A DNA stretch of 11,104 nucleotides from contig JACRFR010000034.1 in assembly GCA_016212635.1 (NCBI GenBank), forward strand, positions 1-11,104, read 5' to 3'. Numbering within the stretch: the first letter of the stretch is position 1; every line of letters starts with the position of its first letter. The position numbers and the translations under genes were made by a program. This stretch comes from Candidatus Liptonbacteria bacterium. GTDB taxonomy: Bacteria; Patescibacteriota; Minisyncoccia; UBA6257; 2-01-FULL-56-20. The notes below the pieces were generated by a model. That model did no database searches, had not been told where the DNA came from, and saw nothing but the letters and a program-made list of their open reading frames with translations. This document shows, in pieces, positions 6,720 to 11,104 of the stretch.

Positions 6720-6930
6720 CGCCCGCCTCGCTACGCCTGCCCGAATCGCTTCGCGAATTGAAGCTGGCGGGCGAGAGCGTTGCGGGCAGGCATTCGTTTC
6801 CTCCGACCGCGTGCCGCCTTAGCTTCAGCGGTGGCGCAAGGAGGATCCGCCTCGTGCCGCGCTCCGTCGCCAAAGCGCTTTGGCGATGTGCGACCGGCAT
6901 AGCCTTTGGCGACGCACGGCCGGCGGAAAG
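6720..6930. repeat. Block of nested GC-rich palindromes between the MBL and cell-wall genes
   Basis: This block fills most of the 6690-6960 gap. Hairpin 1 is GCCTGCCC/GGGCAGGC (6735-6742, 6784-6791), with GCTTC/GAAGC inside and a competing CGCCCGCC/GGCGGGCG pairing (6720-6727, 6766-6773). Hairpin 2 is CCTCC/GGAGG (6800-6804, 6840-6844) enclosing ACCGC/GCGGT. Hairpin 3 spans 6846-6927: TCCGCC/GGCGGA ends, CGTGC/GCACG, then CGTCGCCAAAG/CTTTGGCGACG (6865-6875, 6904-6914). It also contains a perfect 20-bp palindrome TCGCCAAAGCGCTTTGGCGA (6867-6886). The TCCGCC...GGCGGAAAG ends match the ends of the module hairpin in trmD. Confidence 0.75.
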
Positions 6931-6943
6931 CGTATTCACTGGC

Positions 6944-6972
6944 TTTATATTTGTCGCGCGGTGAACGATAAT
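6944..6972 (+). promoter_or_regulatory. Weak candidate promoter for the amidohydrolase-like gene
   Basis: TTTATA (6944-6949) and GATAAT (6967-6972) are separated by 17 bp. A start of transcription about 7 bases after the -10 would fall on the GTG at 6979, giving a leaderless message. The match is short, so confidence is low. Confidence 0.25.
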
Positions 6973-8430
6973 ATAGGCGTGACCCTATTGCTAAAGAATT
7001 TTCAAGTTCTGGACGGTCAGGCGTCCGAGGCGCTCCGGGCGGACGTATTCGTCAGCGGCGATCGGATCTCCGCGGTGGGCAACTTTCCCGATAAGCGCGC
7101 GGACCAAGTAATTGATGGGCAGGGAGCTTATCTCGCGCCCGGGTTCATTGACGCCCACAACGAATCGGACCGCTCCTTCGGCTTACTGGAGGATCTGGGC
7201 CAGGATGCTTTCCGGGGTCAAGGACTGACTACGATCATCGGCGGGTACGAGGGCATATCTTTGGCGCCGTTCTCGCCCCGCACCACGGCGCTCGCGCGCT
7301 CGCGTTCCAACCATCGCCGACTGAATGCCGATTGGCAAACGGTTCGGGAACTCTTATGGAGCATCTCTCGCCGCCGCGCCGGGGTTAATTTTGCCACCCT
7401 GGTCGGTTACCAGACCAGCCAAAAATTTTTAGCCGGACTGGCGGAAATTCAACCGGCTTCGCGCCAGTCCGCCATCTTGGAAAAAGCCATAAGCCAGGCT
7501 CTGGAAGGGGGCGCTCTGGGTCTGTCCTTCGCCGGTGAAGAGTTTGAATTTTTATCCGGGCCCGAGCGGGAGCGCTGGGCCAAACTGGTCGCCCATTATC
7601 ATCGGGTCTTGGCGGTCGGGGCAACTCGCGACAATTCGAAATGTCACCGCACTGTAAAAAGCCTGGGAACCCTAGCGGCTCGCACCGGCACTACGATAAT
7701 ATTGAACGGTTTTCTGTCCCGCGCGGCAAGCAGCGAGGAGTGGCAGAAGTTGATCCAGGCCGCGGAGTCGGCGCCCCTCTATTTCGTGGCAGATCTGGCC
7801 GACTGGCGCGTGGTGGAATTATCCGACTTTTTACCCCCGCATATTCTCCACCAAACCATCGCGGACACCTTGATCGATCCCTGGTGGCAAAAACGCATCT
7901 TGGCGGAGCTGCCGGAAACACTGAACTTGGAAACCGTTATCGCTTCTGCGCCTGAAAGTCCGGAATTGGTCGGCCGCACCCTGGGGTCGCTTTTGGCCGA
8001 TTGCGATCTGGCGGATCATCGCGAGGCCTTGCTGTGGCTCATGCGCCGCACCCAACTGCTGGCCAGCGTGGCCGTTCCCATGTCCCGGATGGATGGATTC
8101 GCGGAGCTAACCGCCCACGATCAGGTCCTGTTCGCCACCGGCTGGCACCAACCGGACTTCCGGGAAAGGATCAGGCAGAACGGCGAAATTTCGAATCCAG
8201 CCGGACTAACCTATCTGGAATGGATCACGCAAGTAAATAAGTTGCCGATCGCGGCGGCGATCCGGAGAATAACCTCTTTGCCTGCGACCGTATTTCAACT
8301 GAAAGAACGCGGCACAATTTCCGTGGGCCGATATGCCGACTTAGTCGGTTTTTCCGGTGGCGAGATACAACTGGTCGTCGTGGGCGGACAAGTTGCCCCG
8401 CTCCTGGGCGGACGCGGAGTGGGCGCCTAG
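6961..8430 (+). CDS. D-aminoacylase-like amidohydrolase lacking the usual catalytic residues
   Basis: 489 residues from GTG 6961; GTG 6979 (VTLLLKNFQVLDG) fits the family N-terminus equally well. An ATG at 6880 is open but lies in the palindrome block. The frame follows N-acyl-D-amino-acid deacylases: LLLKNFQVLDG, APGFIDAHNESD (59-70), GGALGLSFAGEE, VIASAPESPELVGRTLGSLLAD, and a C-terminal ITSLPATVFQLKERGTISVGRYADLVGF. The catalytic positions are changed. The family HTHSD reads HNESD, with His66 kept and the second His now Glu68. The GNCG cysteine motif reads GGYEG. The later THIRDE and SHLK histidine regions read VGATRDNSK and NGFLSRAAS, and the GSDG aspartate region reads ATGWH. It is probably a pseudoenzyme or has a new function. 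It lies 4 bp upstream of ftsW, suggesting a cell-wall role. Family call fairly sure; activity unknown. Confidence 0.72.
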   Translation: MNDNIGVTLLLKNFQVLDGQASEALRADVFVSGDRISAVGNFPDKRADQVIDGQGAYLAPGFIDAHNESDRSFGLLEDLGQDAFRGQGLTTIIGGYEGISLAPFSPRTTALARSRSNHRRLNADWQTVRELLWSISRRRAGVNFATLVGYQTSQKFLAGLAEIQPASRQSAILEKAISQALEGGALGLSFAGEEFEFLSGPERERWAKLVAHYHRVLAVGATRDNSKCHRTVKSLGTLAARTGTTIILNGFLSRAASSEEWQKLIQAAESAPLYFVADLADWRVVELSDFLPPHILHQTIADTLIDPWWQKRILAELPETLNLETVIASAPESPELVGRTLGSLLADCDLADHREALLWLMRRTQLLASVAVPMSRMDGFAELTAHDQVLFATGWHQPDFRERIRQNGEISNPAGLTYLEWITQVNKLPIAAAIRRITSLPATVFQLKERGTISVGRYADLVGFSGGEIQLVVVGGQVAPLLGGRGVGA

Positions 8431-8434
8431 ACCT

Positions 8435-9553
8435 ATGGCTAGAGCTAAGATACACAAAAGGAATCCGCCGGACTACGTTTTATTGGCCACTCTCGGCCTT
8501 TTGGTCATAGTCGGTTTGGTGATATTGGCCAGCGCCTCTTCCGATCTAGGCCGTAATAAATTTCACGACAGCTTCTACTACTTAAAACACCAATTACTGT
8601 TCGGGTTATCGCTGGGACTCCTGGGTTTTGGTTTGGCCTACGGGATCGACTATCAATTTTACCGTCGCTTTGCGGCCATCTTTCTGATCGTAAGCATCGT
8701 CCTCTTAGGTTTGGTTTTCACGCCGATGGGCGCAGAAGTCGGTCGGCACGCGGCGCGCTGGATCCGTCTCGGCTCTTTCACCTTTCAACCCGCGGAAGTA
8801 GTGAAGTTGACTTTTTTGCTGTACCTCGCCGCTTGGCTGGCTAATACCAAAGTGAATCGCGAGCGCAGCTTCTGGGACGGACTGGTACCTTTCGCCGCGG
8901 TTTCCGGAATGGTTGCCTTGCTCTTGATCTTGCAGCCTGCCACCAGCACAGTCGTAATTCTCATGGCGGCGGCGGGCGTGGTATACTTCGTTAGCGGCGC
9001 TCACTGGCGATACATGATCGGCATGGTTTTCCTGGGCGTGGTGGCGCTGGCGGCTATCATCTACGCCACGCCCTACCGCCGGGAGCGCGTGTTAACCTAC
9101 CTCAATCCTTCCCGGGATACTCAAAACGCCGCGTACCATATTAACCAATCGCTGATCGCCATTGGTTCCGGCCGAGTGTTCGGCGTGGGCTTCGGACAAT
9201 CCACGTCCAAAATAAGTTTTTTGCCGGCCCCGATGGACGACTCGATCTTCGCGGTGGCCGCGGAAGAATTCGGCTTCGTGGGCGCGGGCGCCTTGGTGTC
9301 TCTCTTCGGATCGCTGGTATTCCGAACCTTTTGGATCGCTTGGCGCGTGCGAGATCGGTTCGGGCGTTTGCTCTTGGTCGGTTTCGGCTCCATTATTGCT
9401 TTCCAAACCCTGATTAATATCGGCGCCATCTCGGGCCTCCTGCCCCTGACCGGGGTGCCATTGCCGTTTATCAGTTACGGGGGCACCGCCCTGGCGGTAT
9501 TCATGACCATGGTCGGTTTCACCGCGAACATTTCTCGATATACCAGCGCTTGA
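8435..9553 (+). CDS. ftsW: FtsW/RodA-family (SEDS) peptidoglycan polymerase
   Basis: 372 residues from ATG 8435; the frame is open further upstream but only within the preceding gene. SEDS proteins polymerise lipid II glycan strands in the cytoplasmic membrane, with a partner class B PBP not encoded here. A short basic N-terminus is followed by about ten hydrophobic helices. Signatures are ARWIRLGSFTFQPAEVVKL (107-125; the family usually has FQPSE), INQSLIAIGSGRVFGVGFG (236-254), FLPAPMDDSIFAVAAEE (262-278) and the C-terminal LTGVPLPFISYGGTA (338-352). Asp269 aligns with the essential Asp of the LPxxxxDxIF loop. The murG neighbour and the sequence favour FtsW over RodA, though the two are hard to separate by eye. 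It starts 4 bp after the upstream stop, so these genes are almost certainly one operon. Confidence 0.9.
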   Translation: MARAKIHKRNPPDYVLLATLGLLVIVGLVILASASSDLGRNKFHDSFYYLKHQLLFGLSLGLLGFGLAYGIDYQFYRRFAAIFLIVSIVLLGLVFTPMGAEVGRHAARWIRLGSFTFQPAEVVKLTFLLYLAAWLANTKVNRERSFWDGLVPFAAVSGMVALLLILQPATSTVVILMAAAGVVYFVSGAHWRYMIGMVFLGVVALAAIIYATPYRRERVLTYLNPSRDTQNAAYHINQSLIAIGSGRVFGVGFGQSTSKISFLPAPMDDSIFAVAAEEFGFVGAGALVSLFGSLVFRTFWIAWRVRDRFGRLLLVGFGSIIAFQTLINIGAISGLLPLTGVPLPFISYGGTALAVFMTMVGFTANISRYTSA

Positions 9554-9570
9554 TCCAACCATTCCAATTT

Positions 9571-10722
9571 ATGAACAAACAGATCGTACGCATCTTATTC
9601 ACCGGCGGTGGTAGCGGGGGACACATCTACCCGATCTTAGCCGTGGCCGAGGAAGTGCGTCGCTTGGCGGCCGAATTGGGCGCGACCGTGGAACTGCATT
9701 ATCTTGGACCCCAAGATAGATATAGCGAGACTTTAACCGCAGCGGGTATTACCTTGCACGGGCTGGTCGGCGCCAAGCTCCGCCGCTACTTCTCGTTGCA
9801 GAATTTTCTGGACGTGCCTAAATTTTTCTGGGCCTTGCTCCAGGCTTTGTTCAAAGTTTATGCCATCATGCCGGACGAGGTGTTCTCCAAGGGTGGTACC
9901 GGCGCCTGGCCGGTGGTGCTGGCGGCGCGGTTCTATCGAATACCCGTCATGATCCACGAGTCGGACGCGACGCCCGGGTTAACCAATTTATTGTCCCGTC
10001 CCTTTGCTTTGCGGGTGGCGGTGAGTTTTGAAAGTGCTCGGCACTATTTTCGGCCGGAGCGCACTCTTTGGGTCGGTAATCCGATTCGCTCCGATCTGCT
10101 GGTTAACGCTTTATCGCCGGACGCGGCTAAGGAGCAGCTGGGGTTCAATAAGTCGGAGCCGCTGCTTCTAGTCTTGGGCGGCTCCCAGGGTTCCGAGCGG
10201 CTGAATGATTTTATCATCGACAATCTTTCGGATATATTACCGATCACCCAGGTGTTCCATCAGGTCGGCTATGAAAACTTGGCGACCGTGGAGCGGACCA
10301 CCAAGGCTCTCTTGATGAATTTGCCGATCGAGACCGAAGCCAAACATCCCTATCAAGTGGTTCCATTTTTTGAGGACGCGGTTAGCTACCGAAACGCCCT
10401 CTCCGCAGCGGACTTGGTGCTGGCCCGATCCGGCAGCGGGACCTTGACCGAGATCGCGGCTTTCGGCAAACCGGCCATCTTGGTCCCCATGCCGGACGAG
10501 TTTTCCAACGGCCACCAACGGGTCAACGCCTATGAGTTCACCAAGACCGGCGGGGGAGTGGTCATGGAAGAAAGCAACCTCATGCCCCGTTTTTTCTTGA
10601 AGCACTTAAAAGATATCTTAACCAACCCAGAAACAATAGCGAGAATGGCTCAAGCCTCCGCCAGCTTCTTCCGCCCTAACGCCGCCCGCGCAATCGCAGA
10701 GGAGTTGCTGCGTATTGCTTAA
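9571..10722 (+). CDS. murG: UDP-GlcNAc:undecaprenyl-PP-MurNAc-pentapeptide GlcNAc transferase
   Basis: 383 residues. MurG adds GlcNAc to lipid I on the inner face of the membrane, making lipid II, the substrate of FtsW encoded just upstream (17-bp gap). The N-terminal Gly-rich loop is FTGGGSGGHIYPILAVAE (10-27, His18). Then come FSKGGTGAWPVVLAARFYRIPVMIHESDATPGLTN (105-139, with Glu130), VGNPIRSDLL, the C-terminal LLVLGGSQGSERLND (199-213), FFEDAVSYRNALSAADLVLARSGSGTLTEIAAFGKPAILVPMP (266-308) and HQRVNAYEF (315-323). The full length and motifs indicate an intact enzyme. ATG 9571 is chosen because the frame-opening TTG at 9550 overlaps the ftsW stop and the family begins just before the Gly-rich loop. 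No Shine-Dalgarno sequence is seen, so reinitiation after ftsW is likely. No murC or murD follows; the operon ends here. Confidence 0.93.
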   Translation: MNKQIVRILFTGGGSGGHIYPILAVAEEVRRLAAELGATVELHYLGPQDRYSETLTAAGITLHGLVGAKLRRYFSLQNFLDVPKFFWALLQALFKVYAIMPDEVFSKGGTGAWPVVLAARFYRIPVMIHESDATPGLTNLLSRPFALRVAVSFESARHYFRPERTLWVGNPIRSDLLVNALSPDAAKEQLGFNKSEPLLLVLGGSQGSERLNDFIIDNLSDILPITQVFHQVGYENLATVERTTKALLMNLPIETEAKHPYQVVPFFEDAVSYRNALSAADLVLARSGSGTLTEIAAFGKPAILVPMPDEFSNGHQRVNAYEFTKTGGGVVMEESNLMPRFFLKHLKDILTNPETIARMAQASASFFRPNAARAIAEELLRIA

Positions 10723-10727
10723 TCGGT

Positions 10728-10765
10728 GAGGTCGGGCCTCGGGGGAATTTTAGAGGCCCGACCTC
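10728..10765. repeat. GAGGTCGGGCCTC hairpin, copy 2
   Basis: The arms 10728-10740 and 10753-10765 are identical to those of the element at 1490-1526; only the loop differs (12 bases, GGGGGAATTTTA). It starts 5 bp after the murG stop. No T tract follows. Position after a stop codon in both cases suggests a role at transcript 3' ends. Confidence 0.8.
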
Positions 10766-10780
10766 TATGACTTCATTCAT

Positions 10781-10910
10781 GGGACTGTTGCCGAACTCCC
10801 TTTTCAACTAATTTGTCATGCTGAGCAACGCGAAGCATCTCGCTTTTATTGGGTTTTTGTCGCATAGAGATTCTTCGTTTCACTCAGAATGACAGTTCGG
10901 CAACAGTCCC
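10781..10910. mobile_element. MITE-like nested inverted repeat
   Basis: Perfect 17-bp terminal inverted repeats, GGGACTGTTGCCGAACT (10781-10797) and its complement (10894-10910), bound a 130-bp element. Inside is a second imperfect pair, TGTCATGCTGAG / CTCAGAATGACA (10814-10825, 10883-10894) and CGAAGCATCTC / GAGATTCTTCG (10831-10841, 10867-10877). This inner motif is the widespread bacterial repeat of GTCATTCTGAGCGAAGCGAA type. No transposase is encoded, and I see no target-site duplication at the ends. Confidence 0.7.
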
Positions 10911-10911
10911 T

Positions 10912-10970
10912 AGATATTAGGTACGTCCCCGAGGTCCGTCCTCCTTCGGAGGTCGGACATCCAGATATTA
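10912..10970. repeat. UUCG-type hairpin between 8-bp direct repeats
   Basis: Stem GTCCGTCCTCC/GGAGGTCGGAC (10934-10944, 10948-10958) with one T-T mismatch closes on CTTCG. AGATATTA occurs on both sides (10912-10919 and 10963-10970). The direct repeats could be a target duplication or chance in AT-rich sequence. Confidence 0.45.
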
Positions 10971-10979
10971 ATTTCTCAA

Positions 10980-11009
10980 TTGACCGCTTAATGTCGAATA
11001 TCGTAATAT
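10980..11009 (+). promoter_or_regulatory. Candidate sigma70-type promoter of the downstream Cys-rich gene
   Basis: TTGACC (10980-10985) and TAATAT (11004-11009) lie 18 bp apart. The predicted transcription start is about 11016, next to the ATG at 11017, so the message would be leaderless or nearly so. The -35 matches the consensus at 5 of 6 bases. Confidence 0.45.
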
Positions 11010-11016
11010 TGAATGC

Positions 11017-11104
11017 ATGAACTCCGAAACCCGAACTTGCCAAAATTGTCATCAGGACTTCACCATCGACCCCGGGGACTTCGACTTCTACCGCAAGATC
11101 GACG
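11017..11104 (+). CDS. Second Cys-rich zinc-ribbon protein, N-terminal fragment
   Basis: The first 29 codons are visible before the window ends: MNSETRTCQNCHQDF followed by TIDPGDFDFYRKID. A CxxC knuckle followed by a Phe-rich FYRKI segment is the normal N-terminus of the family to which the 1-1482 gene belongs, and that gene has the same FYRKI motif before its C-terminal ribbon. The ATG is the first start in frame after a stop at 10981. No Shine-Dalgarno sequence is present. Function unknown. Being only a fragment, the family call rests on the short motif match. Confidence 0.7.
   Translation, partial: MNSETRTCQNCHQDFTIDPGDFDFYRKID

Noticed and set aside
6880..6960. ATG 6880 as start of the amidohydrolase-like gene
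   Set aside because: The 27 added codons come from the palindromic repeat; GTG 6961 or 6979 fits the family N-terminus.
6758..6964. Small + strand reading frame in the palindrome block
   Set aside because: It is simply the translation of inverted repeats, with no family resemblance and no start signal.
10846..11052. Minus-strand reading frame after murG
   Set aside because: Part of it spells VILSETKNL, the typical translation of the widespread CTGAGCGAAG-type repeat, and it crosses hairpins and the promoter region.

Overview
The window looks like a chromosome fragment of a Candidate Phyla Radiation (Patescibacteria, Parcubacteria-like) bacterium. The evidence is the gene style: a Cys-rich multi-ribbon protein family typical of these genomes, a HerA/TraG-type DUF87 ATPase, short TrmD, split ComEC and CPR-type FtsW and MurG. 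No gene start has a convincing Shine-Dalgarno sequence. TGA acts as a stop (for example at the ATPase/trmD junction), so this is not a TGA-recoded lineage. All recognisable genes lie on the + strand.

Layout: (1) 1-1482, C-terminal part of a Cys-rich zinc-ribbon protein. (2) 1483-1666, intergenic, with a 13-bp-stem hairpin and a heptanucleotide tandem repeat. (3) 1667-4272, ATPase gene overlapping trmD by 4 bp. (4) 4273-4380, a second heptanucleotide repeat and ATTCGCG repeats. (5) 4381-6689, a split ComEC: membrane channel, then a separate membrane-anchored metallo-beta-lactamase-fold protein, coupled by an ATGA overlap. (6) 6690-6960, a block of nested palindromes. (7) 6961-10722, a cell-wall operon: a D-aminoacylase-like protein that has lost its catalytic residues, then ftsW and murG. 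(8) 10723-11016, a second copy of the 13-bp-stem hairpin, a MITE-like nested inverted repeat, another hairpin and a promoter. (9) From 11017, the first 29 codons of a second member of the Cys-rich family.

FtsW (glycan polymerase) and MurG (lipid II synthesis) act in sequence in peptidoglycan assembly. The two ComEC parts would form the DNA-uptake channel and its MBL-fold partner. TrmD makes m1G37 in tRNA. The ATPase probably pumps or remodels DNA.

The most unusual signal is a family of GC-rich palindromic modules inserted in frame inside protein genes: once in the Cys-rich protein and twice in trmD, with related palindromes in the 6.7-6.9 kb intergenic block. They resemble in concept the Rickettsia palindromic elements, but the sequence family is different and I do not recognise it as described.
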